Assembly: GCA_011009095.1 (NCBI GenBank)
Contig: VTPC01000415.1
Coordinates: 1-64,000, forward strand
Length of the DNA stretch: 64,000 nucleotides
Direction: 5' to 3'
Source of the DNA: Ignelater luminosus
Lineage: Eukaryota > Arthropoda > Insecta > Coleoptera > Elateridae
Shown: piece after piece, positions 35,101-46,147 of the stretch
Numbering within the stretch: the stretch's first letter is position 1
How the letters are laid out: the number at the start of each line of letters is the position of its first letter
The notes under the pieces: model-generated
What the model saw: the letters and a program-made list of their open reading frames with translations, nothing else
Database searches by the model: none
Told to the model about the DNA's origin: nothing
Translations under genes and position numbers: made by a program

Positions 35101-36800
35101 ATGTTATTAACTTGACTTTATGCAACTAAGGGTAACATATTACTTACAGCAGGAGCAAACTGGGTATCCTTAACAAGAGTCCAATTGGGTTTGTATTGAT
35201 TGAATCCTTCAGTTCTACGTTTTTTAGCCTTCTCACGAGCTTTAAAAGCCAACTCATTTTGTTGTCTAGTTTTGAATATTTGATCTTCAACTTTACCAAG
35301 TTCTGACATTATTAATTGTACTCGTTCCAGGTTCACATCTCCACTATCAGTTAGGTAACCCTAAACAATATCAAAATCTATATGAAACATTGAAGAAACC
35401 TGTATCTGTTACAGGTGTATTATCAAATTGAAATTAGTATAATGTCATTATCTTCTTCATTAACAAATCATTAGTAAAATTACGAAAAAAAAAGAAACAT
35501 AATTACCCCTGTTTTATAGACAGTGTCCTTATATAAACCAACCAGCCTATCAATTGCACCTTCTCGAATTTCAAGGCTTGGTAAATGTGGTAAAAAATCA
35601 TTACCCACAAAAAAGCACATAAATACCCAATCATCAACGGCACGTTCAAAATCATATTTAAATGGTAAATTTGGCATTTGTAGTTCTCTTTCCAAATATT
35701 CTCTTAATACATTTAAGCGCACAAATATAAATTCACCTTCAGAACCAAACATTTGATTATCAGAGCTTTCATCTCGGGCTATACCTATGCAATCCTTTAT
35801 TTCGTGCCCTAAATTTTAGAAACAAGCATTTCGAGAATAAATTATTTGAAAAACATAAAGTTAAATAGTTTGCTTACCTAGTTGACCACATATCTCACAT
35901 GGTCTTGGCTTATTAGGTTTAAATTCTTCACGAATAATAGTAAAATTGGGTTCGTGAGTAGCTAATCCTAACATAATGAGATCAGCATCAGCTCCACACA
36001 AACAATGCTGTGTGTTTGGATCATGATCTGGTTGTGCTACAAAAAAGAATAAAATGTTATAACTTCTTTGTTCGATTTCTTATAATTTTACCTCGCTGTC
36101 TACGTATATAATCCATAATTTTATGTTCTCCCTCCCCAGGTACATTTGCATCTGATAATATTACCTTAATACCCTTCCAGCCAGGATCATTATTCATTCT
36201 ATCATGAACATAATAATGAAGACATTGAGATAATCTTGCCATAAATGGAGTACCAGGAGTAATGCAATTCGAATCAAAATGTTCTTCTTTTGGTTTCTCT
36301 GGTGGCAGATTGGCTCCCTTCAATAACAATTCTGCACGTATACGAGAGATCTCGTTCACTTTCTCAACAGTTTCTTTAGAAGCACGAAAACGCCGTGACC
36401 TTTGCTGGTTCATTTTAGCACGTGGTGCCACTCCATCGATTGCCATATACAACAATTTGCGTGGTCTAACAATTCTGAACAATCTATCTATGCATTCAAA
36501 GATGGCAATCATCATTTCATCTTCATTTCGAGGTGCCGGTTTATCTTCAGGATGAGTGCACGGATGAATGATGCCATTCATATCTAAATAAAGATTATCA
36601 AATTCAACTCCATTTGGATTTGGCTCTGAAGAATCAATTGGAATTCGTACTCCATTCACATCTACGGCCTACAATTATAAATTATTTACAATTTTATGAA
36701 TGTGTAAAAATTCACATAACCTCACCTTTTGTTCCACGCAATGAACTATAACAGAAGGGTATTTTCTACTTAACCAACGAAAGAATGCGGGAACTCCCAT
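17196..36800 (-). CDS. Rat1: 5'-3' exoribonuclease 2 (Rat1/XRN2)
   Basis: Nuclear 5'-3' exoribonuclease acting in RNA decay, rRNA processing and transcription termination. Exons from 5' to 3': 36726-36800, 36092-36668, 35878-36036, 35507-35808, 35148-35360, 34643-34950, 34416-34584, 34267-34356, 33315-33646, 33032-33250, 31871-31980, 17196-17509. Phases fit and give 955 aa, close to the roughly 900-950 usual for metazoan Xrn2. Start [18 protein letters not shown] is the family N-terminus. Catalytic acidic motifs are visible: [44 protein letters not shown] and [20 protein letters not shown]. The XRN2-type CCHC knuckle [14 protein letters not shown] (about 264-277) spans the exon 3/4 junction. 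Later blocks include [20 protein letters not shown]. The last exon encodes a Gly/Tyr/Arg-rich tail. The last intron is 14.4 kb and full of mobile elements. Confidence 0.95.
20158..20412. mobile_element. MITE family D, copy 1
   Basis: The ends are TAGGTTTGTTCGTTT and, inverted, TAGATCTGTTCGTTT. The interior is rich in GTGTA/TACAC words. A second copy with the same ends is at 36957-37412. Confidence 0.6.
20844..20855. repeat. Poly-C tract of 12
   Basis: Twelve uninterrupted C residues in AT-rich surroundings (TTTTCG then C12 then TTGATT). Confidence 0.95.
21702..21863 (+). other. GC-rich island with a 53-codon open frame
   Basis: About 21700-21890 is markedly GC-richer than the rest of the intron and has many CpG. 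An ATG-to-TAA frame of 53 aa begins [17 protein letters not shown] and contains [13 protein letters not shown] recognise no family. It could be a CpG-rich regulatory patch or non-coding first exon rather than a protein gene. Confidence 0.25.
23572..23664. repeat. Perfect 21-bp inverted repeat with 51-nt loop
   Basis: ATAGCATGAAGCTTTAGCGG plus one C (23572-23592) is matched exactly by its reverse complement at 23644-23664. It is nested in family E and is much better preserved than its surroundings. Confidence 0.85.
24189..24310. repeat. Minisatellite, about 24-bp unit, four degenerate copies
   Basis: Variants of ATGGTTATTAAGATTTTTAT follow one another, with small insertions and substitutions. 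Confidence 0.65.
25756..26045. mobile_element. hAT-type MITE, 290 bp
   Basis: A perfect 8-bp duplication ACTTGAAC at 25748-25755 and 26046-26053 flanks ends CAGTGATTCTCAACC and, inverted, CAGTGATTCCCAACC. These resemble the Charlie-type hAT ends CAGNGGTTCTCAACC. Inside both ends are GTGCCGCG/GTACCGCG blocks. Non-coding. Confidence 0.92.
26159..26599. mobile_element. MITE family F, copy 1
   Basis: TA at 26157-26158 and 26600-26601 flank inverted ends of about 65 bp that start CAGTATGCCCATTTTAC and include CTGAATGTTTG and ATAGGCAAC. Copy 2 is at 45695-46147. It lies directly next to the 26604-27016 element. Confidence 0.9.
26604..27016. mobile_element. Foldback element with very long arms
   Basis: TA at 26602-26603 and 27017-27018 flank ends CCGGGTGCTGAATCGGCGGA. 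The arms are inverted copies for about 130-150 bp, including GACGCAACATAGGAAAT, GCTAATTTTGAAATG, TTTTACCACTAAACTTAC and CTCAATTAGAAGATATTTAA. The whole 413 bp folds into a near-complete hairpin. Confidence 0.92.
27652..28501 (+). CDS. DEDDh-type 3'-5' exonuclease, 5'-truncated
   Basis: Two exons, 27652-27818 and 27916-28501, join across a 97-bp GT-AG intron (TTCAG|GTAAAT, TTTCTAG|GTTTG) and stay open for 250 codons. The intron cuts the Exo II motif: [16 protein letters not shown]. Exo III is clear at [16 protein letters not shown]. These are the second and third acidic motifs and the histidine of DEDDh exonucleases. The Exo I motif (D-x-E), expected 60-90 residues upstream, is missing. A TGA at 27649-27651 closes the frame just before ITGI. 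A Met codon occurs near 27696 (GEMFSG). AATAAA at 28547-28552 is a plausible poly(A) signal. Without Exo I the product should be inactive, unless an unseen upstream exon exists. Similar domains occur in PML-like and TREX-like proteins; I cannot name the subfamily. Confidence 0.65.
28547..28552 (+). terminator. Putative poly(A) signal of the exonuclease gene
   Basis: AATAAA lies 46 bases after the TAA, within AT-rich sequence. Confidence 0.45.
30090..30302. repeat. Imperfect inverted repeat, about 60-bp arms
   Basis: The left arm (30090-30150, with AAACATACGTCTGTGCAC) and the inverse of 30245-30302 (with GTGCAGATGTATGTTTG) agree at about 70 percent. It overlaps the transposase relic, so it may be its terminal repeat or a chance fold. 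Confidence 0.35.
30206..30680 (-). pseudogene. Tc1/mariner-like transposase relic
   Basis: On the minus strand, [20 protein letters not shown] followed by [16 protein letters not shown] is the conserved block before the first catalytic aspartate in the large insect Tc-like family (HP-K-x-QEL-EDD-RR-FC). The following SDEATF-type motif is degraded. A further open piece at 30206-30376 ([18 protein letters not shown]) may belong to it or to an unrelated exon. No complete frame remains. Confidence 0.65.
32114..32948. mobile_element. MITE family A, copy 2 (835 bp)
   Basis: Located in Rat1 intron 10. TA at 32112-32113 and 32949-32950 flank CAGTGTGTCCACATTTCGAT ends. The interior is the reverse complement of copy 1 (the CATATGAAAATCATTGATTT block is inverted), so it sits in the opposite orientation. 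A short deletion removes part of the right terminal repeat. Confidence 0.92.
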
Positions 36801-36956
36801 GTTGAAATGTTAGTCTCACTTCTGAGTTTTTGAATTATTGTATAACTGCTTTAATTATTAATTTAATTACCAAATAACAAAAATAATTATACTTCAATTT
36901 AGAAAATATAAAACATGGTGGCAATCGGTGCCGTTTTACAGTGACGCACAGAATTA

Positions 36957-37412
36957 TAGGTTTGTTCGTTTACTTCATACTAGTGTACACGGTGTACACC
37001 TTACACTTTTAGTGTAGTACACTATACTCTAAAAGTTTAAAGTATACACCGTGAACACTAGAGAGTTTGAGCAAATTCACGTTAAACATCCCGTTAACGA
37101 TAAAGTCACGTGACCAAATACGGTAAAAATTTAGCGGGCATGTAACATTTAAAAGAGAGTTTGAGCACACTTTACGCTATACGATGAACCAAACGCGCAC
37201 TTTAGAAATTGATGACGTCACATTCTTGAACTAGTTTGTAATAAGTAGAAATTAGTGCAGTGCAAATGAACAGACCTCTCGTGTAGACTGCATCACAGTG
37301 CACTGCACTACACTTGGATGCACTTTTTCGTGTTACCACTGTTTCTACACTACACTAAATCATCTTAAAGCTACTAGTGTACACTTGTGTATAGTAAACG
37401 AACACACAGATA
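36957..37412. mobile_element. MITE family D, copy 2
   Basis: The ends are TAGGTTTGTTCGTTTAC and, inverted, TATCTGTGTGTTCGTTTAC. The interior is rich in GTGTACAC and ACACTACAC words. It starts about 155 bp upstream of the Rat1 ATG, so it may overlap the promoter region. Confidence 0.6.
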
Positions 37413-38328
37413 GACAAAATCTTTACGTCGTAGTCAGGAACTAATTTTAAAATGTGCGCTTGGCGGTAAGTATAGATTGTTTTCAATGATGTATTTTAAT
37501 TATTAATTTGTCTCAAGATCTAAAATTTAAAGAGTATGAAGAAAATGTTTTGTTTTCGGAAAACTTCTAATAATGGTAATAAGATTTTGATATTAATTAT
37601 TAACAGTAATACAGAGAATTTTAAAAAATGCATTTTTCTATTAAAGAAAAGATAAAACTCCGAGTTTGCATTACGCGTGCAAGAGAAAGCTAACAGGATT
37701 TTTTAACAGATTCGAGACTCTTCGTTTCTTAATGGGGAAATAATGCGTCCTTTCAAATTTTCTTCCTTATAATAAAAAACTTTATTACCGTTATTGCAGG
37801 TTTTGTAAAAAGCAAAAACTTATAAAGAATACATTTTCTTCGTAGTAAGGAACACGCTGCCTGCCAAAGATTTAAAAACTTACTATTTTCTATTGTATAC
37901 AGGGTGTCCCGTAAATACCAATAAAGCTTCAGGTAAAAATCTTCTATGAATGCTTATTGCAAATCTGCAAAAAGAAAATTCCTCCTCAGCTTAGTTTTCT
38001 TGTACAACTGGTCAGAAGTTAATATTTTTAACACTAAATAAATAGAAACCAAAGAATCGAATCCAAATGAAGCCATTACCAATTTAAGAAATTAATCCAT
38101 TGAAACAACAATTACCCTTGATAAAGCACAGAACTGTTAGATTTCTCTTTTTGAAGATGCTGTTAAAAGTTGAATTCTTACAAAAAAAAATAGATATGAC
38201 AAACATGCAAGTCTTGGGTGTGAGGTACTGATGAATCTAATGGAATTAGTTGTATTTTTTAATAACGTATTTTTGATCCAGCTTGGGCAGTAATTTGCTT
38301 TGCAAATCATTTATTAGCCTACTTATAC

Positions 38329-38766
38329 CTTATCTCATTTCTATAATTCCAAACCATTTCAAATGTTTAGGGTTTTAGTTGCATGCACTGTTATACCCGT
38401 TATACCCCAAACTTATTTATGTTGGTGTCACTATTTCTAGTTACACATCTCTCACTAGAAAATCTTCTGTCAAACAAATGTCATCTCAAAATAGGGTTAA
38501 ACTACAGTAAATTCGTTTTTTTTTGCAAATCATTTTGATTACAGTTCATATTGAAGTAATAAACACAAAAAATAAATTTTTATTCCAAATAATAAACAAA
38601 CAAAAGGTAGCTCTACGAAATGCAAACATTTACCTTTTCTGAATGACAATCTAACCTCTGATTTTCAATAAAATCATTTTTCAATGAAAAATTCTAGCGT
38701 TTAGAAGGTTTTGTTACCAACACAACAAAAATTTAACAGGAATTATAGAAATGAGATAAACTGTAT
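38329..38766. mobile_element. MITE family C, copy 2
   Basis: High similarity to 9931-10386 in the same orientation, with ends CTTATCTCATTTCTATAATTCC and the inverse. A small tandem duplication (GTTATACCC) is seen only in this copy. Confidence 0.88.
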
Positions 38767-40207
38767 TTGATGTATTTCTGAATTTAAAGCCTCCTTGCAG
38801 GGACATATTTCATTTGTTGACCTGAAGCAGCTTTGCCAATTTACATTGTTGCTGCAACCCTATTGGATGTTGTCACAAGGGCATAGATAATTCTTCATGG
38901 TTCGTGTATATAATTAAGAGTATAGGAGTTATAATACCATCATCCTTTCTAATACCATGTTTTAACACAATTCCAAGATGTTTTTTTGAGAAAAGAAAAA
39001 TCGTTTTCTTGGTTAGTAGTGCAACTTTAACTTCATTTTTGTTTATATTTTGTTATTAGGGCACATCCTTTCATGTATTTTTGGTTTTTGTGGATGTTTA
39101 TGCCATTTATTCATGAACTTTAGTTACTAGAACTATTTGTTAGAAATATTTCTTGATTATATTTAATTTTGATCAATATGTCGATGGTCAATAGTTGTTG
39201 ATTTTGAAATGTATTATGGAAAATATAAAATGTCAATTTGTTATTCTGCAAGACATTTTCTTTATTAAAAGTTAGAAATTATCGCTATTAGAGATTAGAC
39301 TGTGTAATTGTTTAACACCAATTTTAACACCTTGCTCAAATCCCCTTTAAGTTCTTTAGACCCTACAAGATAAAGGAGTTTTAAAATATCCCACCAGAAG
39401 ATTCTTTTTCTTGGTAAATCAGATAACTGTGGAAGTGCTAAGAATACTCAATATTTTACATCATTGATTGAAAAACATCTCAATCTTATACAATTTATTA
39501 GAATAATCCTAAAACTTCCATAAGAATCTACAAGATTTCTTGCCTTTTTTCACTTTTGTACAGTTATTTGTGTTCAAGTTGTCAAATAATTTTTGGATAA
39601 CCTAAAAAGTAACTTCAACTTATTTTAAAACTTGCACTCTTTAAAGGCAGAGTAGCTGGCTTAGCACCAAATCGTTAGGTATCAAACAAAAACAATTAAA
39701 TTTTTAAAAATGCCCAGGATGTATAAAACTGACATGATCGAGAAACAATTAAAATATTAATCTGCATAAAAAACAGAGTTTTTGATATAAATATCATAAA
39801 TGCATCATTTATAAAATTATAATGTAAAATTCCAAGATTCATGAATCAAATGCGACTAAAAATGCTCGACGATTCGTCTGATGAAATATGCCCAGATTTG
39901 TCAAAAGCAGCTGATTAGGGGGTGTAAGAATTTACATTGAAAGCCATCATATTAGATGAGTTTATTTAAGCAATATGTGTGATCTAACAGAGCATGCTTT
40001 GTATGCAGTTTCATTATTGTTTCCAATCATGTGACACGTTTATTAAAATTCGATTTTTCCACTAATATTATTTAAATTACTTGCTTTTTAATTATTCAGT
40101 TTTTATGCAATTTCTCTATTGGAACGATAATTCCATACTTTAATAGATGTTAAGCTGGTCTAATCATCTGACAAAAATAAAACTTTCTATTCTGAATGTA
40201 CTACACG

Positions 40208-40213
40208 TTTATT
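40208..40213 (-). terminator. Putative poly(A) signal of CD98hc
   Basis: AATAAA on the minus strand, 130 bases after the stop codon. Confidence 0.5.
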
Positions 40214-40342
40214 TTGTTTAAACCTAATACACTGCACTAAGTAAAATCAAAAATAAAAAATGCAAAATTAGCTTCAATATATGAAGCAGTAAAACTATGT
40301 TCTGGTAGTAATACACTACATTATAAATATTTAACCACTGGT

Positions 40343-43300
40343 TTATGATTTTGGCACATATGACAAAACTATTGCCGATTCTGGCGAAATTGGGACTTGA
40401 TGCGCATTGGTCTTTTTTCTAAAAAAAGAAATTATATCAAAATCTTAGAAATACAAAACAAAACTAACATACTTTATTTCGATGTCTGTTTCATTGTAAT
40501 TCTTGCTAAAGAATTGAACAGTGACCTCTTCTGACACTGTTGATATTTCCGATGGAAAATCAACTTTAACTGTTTTGTTTGTAGGATTAAGCGCCACTAG
40601 ATATCCTGGATTACCTGGTGTTAGCCTGTGAGAATAAAACAGTGAGTTTTCGAGTTGTAAATGCACTCTTTGCTTTTTAATAGCATTAAATCAAGTAATT
40701 GACTTACCGTACTCTATCCAAGAAATTAGATAAGCACAATTGAAATTCGTTAAGTGATTTCTATTTAAATTTATATTGACAAGACTTACCTTCCATATGC
40801 AAAAACGGTATTATTTGCTATTAAGTAGGTAGTGGTGTTTCCATGCAGAATAGATGCAGACTTTCTTATATTAAGCAAATCTTTTGCTACTGTAGCATTT
40901 TTATCTATGAGAGTTGTACCAGGAAGCAACATTGTGACAATGTCTAAGACATCTGATGGCAATGAACTTGTGTTATGCTGCAATAATTCAGAATTTTAGT
41001 TACTATTACCATAAAGTGTTACTGACGCAATATATTACCTGCCACAAAGGCCAATACTTATTTTCAAGAAGTAGGAATGTTACACTAAGATTAGAATTGA
41101 TTTGTGATGCAGACAATTTTTTATTAGAGAAAACGCTAGATTCACTTGGCAAATCTATCATTAAAGTATTATTGACTTTAAATTTATCTAAATTTTTTAA
41201 CACATTTTCTGTTAGTATAAATGGAGCATTTGGTAATTTACTTTTAACAACATCTCTCCATTGTTTTATTAATGGTCCTAATTCATCTCGATATTCTGTA
41301 TTAGTATGAGTATAAAAACCATAATCAGTTAGATAAAAACCAGGCAAACGAGAATGTTCCTCGTCTTTCAAATTCCTGTCAACTAGTAAATATGGAGCAC
41401 CAGTTAAACGAATTCCCTTTACTCCAGCATCAAGGTAGTTTCTTAAAATGGTAGAAAATTCATCGACAACTTTAGGATTACTGAAGTTTAACTGAGGACT
41501 ATCTTCTGGAGATAAAAAGAATTTATTACGTTTAGTAGAAAATTTCCATGAAGAAACATTTTGTTTTGATTTCTGCAACATGTAAAAAACATAATATTTT
41601 TGTTAACAACATTTGTTTACTTTTTCGTACCCAATTATTCGGTTCTATAGGATTATTGGAATCATTAAAACCTTTAGGCAGAGCCCATATGTAATAATTA
41701 TTGAAATCACCATCATCGCCTTCGTCTTCGGATCTAACAAACCAGGTCCTTGAAGTGCCAGGTTTTAAATCAATAATAATGTTTGTCTCGGTATCTTTAG
41801 CCCTCTGTAGGAAGGTCATAAAACTGCTGGATTCATTATACATCTGATATGAATCACCTGGCCAAGTTACTATAACTCCTTGCACACCTTGTTCTTTTAG
41901 TTCCTTCAATTCATTTGCTGTTGTTTCTAGCTCCACCTCTGTTAAAGGTCCCTCCTCCCACCTGTTACATTAATAAATTAATTCAATATTAATAAAATAT
42001 CTTTTTTCCTCCTCAAATTACATAAAAATTATAACAAAATAAACTCACCATGTGCGTGGTTCTGGAGGTGAACACTTAGGAGCTGCAACAATTATCAAAA
42101 TTGCTCCTACGAGCATCGCAGCCCAAATTAGCCAAAATGAAATGAACAGGAACCATCGTAATCGAATCCAGAATGGATCATTCGCATATTTCATCAATTC
42201 TTCTTTACCCATACCCACAAAAGCAGTTTTCAGTTCACCTAATAAAGGAGTCGCTTCGGTATTAGACATCTTGATTTTAGAAATCAATAATTCTTTATAA
42301 ATTAATTTAAATTATATGGAGACACGTGTACCCGAACACGTTGGCTAGTTTTAAGAAAATGAGAAGGAAGTTTGATTTTACTTAAATCTAATAACTAATC
42401 AATAAAATGTTAAAGGTCACATGCTGATAAATCTTCATTGACCTTAATTCAAACACAGTAAATCCTATTTAAAATAGAGAAATACTCTTAATTTGATAAA
42501 TATTATGTGGGGGTCTGTTATCATCATTAATTTCTATTTTTAAAATTTAAACTTTCCAGTTTCAGTTTAAACTCTGTTCAGTTATCATGATTTTCTTTTC
42601 GAAAAGGAATCTTTTATAATTATAAAGAGAAAATGGCAGAAAATCTATCAATGAACCATGATTAATACAATAAAAAAACCATATGATTGTTATGTGCAGA
42701 AAGGGAAATGTTGCAATGTAAATTCTATTTTCTACTTCCCTTTTTGAAATTAGTATTTGAATTATTATCTATTCAACAATTAGTATGTTGTAATTTTGAT
42801 TACATAGTAAGGTAAATATATTTTTATTATCTTATTTAAGCAAGACTAATGCAATAAATAAAAGAGGCCGATAACACAATATTAATACATCCAATTAAGT
42901 ATAAAGCAGATATCAAATCCATTCATTTTAATCTTACTCATTTCCTAATAGATTTCCCAAAAATGCAAGCATTATAACAACATGCAGAAATTCAAAAGTT
43001 TGGATTTACCTATATCGACCTTTGCGTCACCATTCTGTTTCTCATTAGAAATAAATTTAACATCTGCAGAATTAACATTAGAGTTTTCGGCTACTTTTGT
43101 TTGATCGTCCGGTAACATCTTTTCATCGGCACCGTCTTTTTCTGGGCTACTGAGTTTTGGTTTTACTACACCTTTAGATTGTGTAACTGCTTCGTCTGCA
43201 ACTTAAGTACAACCGTTATCCTTAACCCACATACAAGTTTCTGATGTAATTTTCTTACCCTCCAGGTCACTTTCTGGTATCTGCTTGTAAGTTGCAGATG

Positions 43301-43349
43301 ATGAATCTTTAACCGGCTTGCCGGATATATCTAGTTTAGTACCATCCAT
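40343..43349 (-). CDS. CD98hc: CD98 heavy chain (4F2hc/SLC3A2-like)
   Basis: Type II membrane glycoprotein that chaperones heteromeric amino-acid transporter light chains to the plasma membrane. Exons 5' to 3': 43259-43349, 43010-43201, 42049-42238, 41631-41961, 41039-41572, 40790-40977, 40473-40625, 40343-40418. Phases fit; 584 aa. The cytosolic part has the family motif FVGMGKEELMKYANDPFW. One membrane helix follows (FLFISFWLIWAAMLVGAILI, about residues 123-147), then a Cys (APKCSPPEP) placed like the light-chain disulfide Cys of mammals. The ectodomain has the glycosidase-like fold but no alpha-amylase catalytic set. Several N-x-S/T sites are present (NNT, NLS, NTS, NAT, NKT). It ends ISPESAIVLSYVPKS. 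Exon 3 probably has an alternative upstream start at 42269. Confidence 0.92.
42049..42269 (-). CDS. CD98hc: Alternative first coding exon of CD98hc
   Basis: An ATG at 42267-42269 (AAATCAAG then ATG) opens MSNTEATPLLGELKTAFVG and runs in frame through exon 3. The long form joins the same exon at 42238, after an in-exon AG (CTCCTTTATTAG|GT). So the long isoform replaces MSNTEATPLL with the 94 residues of exons 1-2. Both forms give G-E-L-K at the junction. This points to a second promoter in intron 2; no transcript evidence is available here. Confidence 0.6.
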
Positions 43350-44272
43350 TTTACTTGTAATTACCGATTATTATGTAAATTACTTCTTTTATGTTCTACT
43401 TTTTTTCAAAATGTTTCTCACGTATGCACTCCCAAGGCTAAATCAATACTTTGCTTTGAACATAGAAACAATAAAAACCGCATAGGAGCACTACTCTTTT
43501 TATAGAGTCTCAACTTTATCGACAACCTGTTTACGATTCGTTCGCTACCTAGAGAAGAGATTTAGTACTACATAGCGGGAAAATTAAATTAGTCCTCCCT
43601 GAGTTAACAATTGAAGAGGTCATTGCTAATAGGGGGAATGTGCAAAATTTCAAATTGCTGTAAAACATTTGTAAATTCTTTTCTTTTTTTTAATAGAGAG
43701 CGGTAAAATCAATTTGTAGAAAAGTCAGGAGAAAACTGTCATCACTAAAGTCATAAAAAATTTCCTTTTCTTTTTGTTAGGCAGTTTTTTTAACTTTACC
43801 AACAATTTGATTTTTGTTGTATAACCCCTTTTAACAATGACCGCTTCAATTGTATCCATGGTAATGAAAAGTTTAGTTTTTGTAATGTCGTATGTACTAT
43901 GTACTCAACATTGTTGACATGTCAACGCACTTCACTGGTGTGACGTCATTTGATACAACCCAAACCCTTCATTTTGTTTTTTGTGCTTGTTATTGCTGTA
44001 TAAGGTTATGTCGGTATGTGAAATTTTTGCTTGGTTGTTTTCCATTTGTTTTTTTCTATACAAACGTTGTTTGCTTTAGTAACAAAATGGAAAATTTCGT
44101 TTTTAGGGATATTTTCGAAGTTTCAACTTCATAAGATTTCAAATTGTCTACTTCCAGTTTCAAAAATGTCAAAAATTGTAGTGTTAGCAGCACCATCAAT
44201 ATTGTAAATAAGCTATTTAAAAGCACTAGATAATCGGAAAATAAATTCTAAAAAAAAAAACAGTTTAATGTA

Positions 44273-45692
44273 CAGGGTGTAAAAAAATGGTGGACTAACT
44301 TATACAGGCGGCTTCTACTACAAATAAGGAAGAAAGTTTATAGAAACATAATTGCCTATGTCCTAAAATGGTTCGTTACTGAGTTACAGCTACTTGAGGT
44401 TTTTCAATTTTTTATTCAAAAAGATAACGGCGAACGGAGCTATTAAATTAAAATTATAATAAATGGTCGAAATGACCTCCATGGGCAACACACATCTTAG
44501 CTCGTTGAATCATGGACTGCCTCACGCGCTTAAAGATTCTTGGTCTGTTCCAGATTTACTGGCATTCATCTTCCACTCACTGTCAAAGGATCCTCTCAAT
44601 ATCTTGAACTGAAGTAGAATACACCATAGGTTTTAAATGTCCCCATAAGTAATAATCGAGAGGAGGACCGGGAGACCGTGCAGGCCACGCTTCAAGTCCA
44701 GCATGACCAATCCATCTTTCAGGATATACCGCATTTAAAAGTTCACGTGCTATGAGTCTGAAGTGAGCTGATGCACCGCCATGCATGAGCTACATGTCCT
44801 CTAACATCTTCTAGCAAATCTAGTAGGTCATTTTCTAGAAAATACCGATAATTCTGGCCAGAAAGTCACCCAGTTGTGCAAAACGATCAATCAAGAAGTC
44901 ATTGATAATTTCCTATACATTAATTGAAAGCTACTGTCGACGCCTGGGGATAATGACATAAGGGTTTTCTTTTTGCCACCGATGTAAATTGTGGAAATTG
45001 ACGATACTAGCTCTTGTAAAACCAACTTCATCTGTAAAGAACACAGATGGTAAAAAGAGCCAGAGGGTCGGCGGCGCGTGCTTTTAACAACCATGTACAA
45101 AAAGCTTGTCGTGGTAGGAAGTCATTCTTACTAAATCTCTGCACTCTTTGCAGGTGGTACGCATAAAGTTGATAGGTTCTTAAAATCCACCACACAGTCA
45201 TATGATCCACACCTTCCGCCAATGCAATTTTTCGAGTATTATCATCTGCATTTTCCTCAACACGATCCAAAACACGTTTTTCCAAGTTCAAAGTTTTTGT
45301 AGTTCGGACTACCGGTTTGAAAGATCCGGTTTTCTTTAACGTAATATGAAACCTTTCGAACGTTTACTCGTTTGGTAACGGTCGGTTTGGGAAATGCTTA
45401 GCGTAAAGTCTTCTTGCTTCAGTCCTATTACAATATGTACCAAACCATACATCAAATGTACCTCAAACATCCCTTCGAAAGAATAATCTACCAGTTTTAT
45501 ACAATTAATAGAAAACAGTACTCATAATTTAAATGACTTAATGAGGTGTCTCGACTGCAAACAAGAAGCCTGGATTACCTACATGATAATGGTCTGATTT
45601 CAATAGCTCCGTTTTTTATCTTTTTGAAAAAAAAAATGAAAAACTTCAAGTAGCTGTAACTCAGTAACGAACCACTTTAGGACATATCTTTA
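44273..45692 (-). mobile_element. Tc1/mariner-like element, right end lost
   Basis: TA at 44271-44272 precedes the end CAGGGTGTAAAAAAATGG. Blocks inside the left end (ATGGTTCGTTACTGAGTTAC, AGCTACTTGAGGTTTTTC, AAAAAGATAACGG) return inverted at 45600-45685. The right terminus is replaced by the family F element at 45695. A minus-strand transposase relic lies between. Confidence 0.78.
44560..45330 (-). pseudogene. Tc1/mariner-like transposase relic
   Basis: In order on the minus strand: a helix-turn-helix part NADDNTRKIALAEGVDHMTV (about 45200-45255), HLQRVQRFSKNDFLPRQAFC, a degraded FTDE-x-GFTRA region near 45020-45035, then MHGGASAHFRL, RWIGHAGLEAWPARSPGPPL and DYYLWGHLKPMVY (44620-44786). 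The second catalytic aspartate of the usual MHDGAPAHF motif is Gly here, and several frames are broken, so it is inactive. Confidence 0.82.
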
Positions 45693-45694
45693 TA

Positions 45695-46147
45695 CAGTAT
45701 CCTAATGTTTGGGAATAGGCAACGTCTTACAGTTCAGAAATATCTTTGTGTAATTACAGATTTTAAAAACAAAATAGATCATGTTTGTATAGTGTGTTTT
45801 CTACAGGTTGTATTATTTCGGGTAGAGAATATCAACGCTACTCGATTCTGCATCAAAAACTATGAACGAAACTCTAGTACCAATTTGTTGTTAACTCTTC
45901 GGTTGTGGAAATATTAAGAGTCGTATATTTTTTTATAATTTGCTTATGACTGCCCAAAATTATTAAATAAAAGTAACCACCCGTAGTTTAGATACCGCAA
46001 AACATAAATCAATCATATTTTTCTCCTTTTTACCAGCAATTTTTTTAAATAGCTTTGTAGAAGATATTGCAATACTGTATATTTAAAGAAAAACCGGCTC
46101 TGGATTGTAAGACGTGTTGCCTATTCCCACACATTCTGAAAGGACCG
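45695..46147. mobile_element. MITE family F, copy 2
   Basis: Starts CAGTATCCTAATGTTTGGGA after TA at 45693-45694 and ends near ACACATTCTGAAAGGACCG before TA at 46148-46149. It shares ATAGGCAACGTCTTACA and ATATCTTTGTGTAATTACAG with copy 1. Short terminal deletions are evident. Inserted into the neighbouring Tc-like element. Confidence 0.8.

Larger units (their letters stand above)
36801..40342. other. Spacer between Rat1 promoter and CD98hc 3' end
   Basis: The first part is Rat1 5' flank. A family D element and a family C element are listed separately. A lone transposon end, TACAGGGTGTCCCG, lies at about 37902. From 38770 to 40200 I see nothing beyond AT-rich sequence. Confidence 0.5.
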
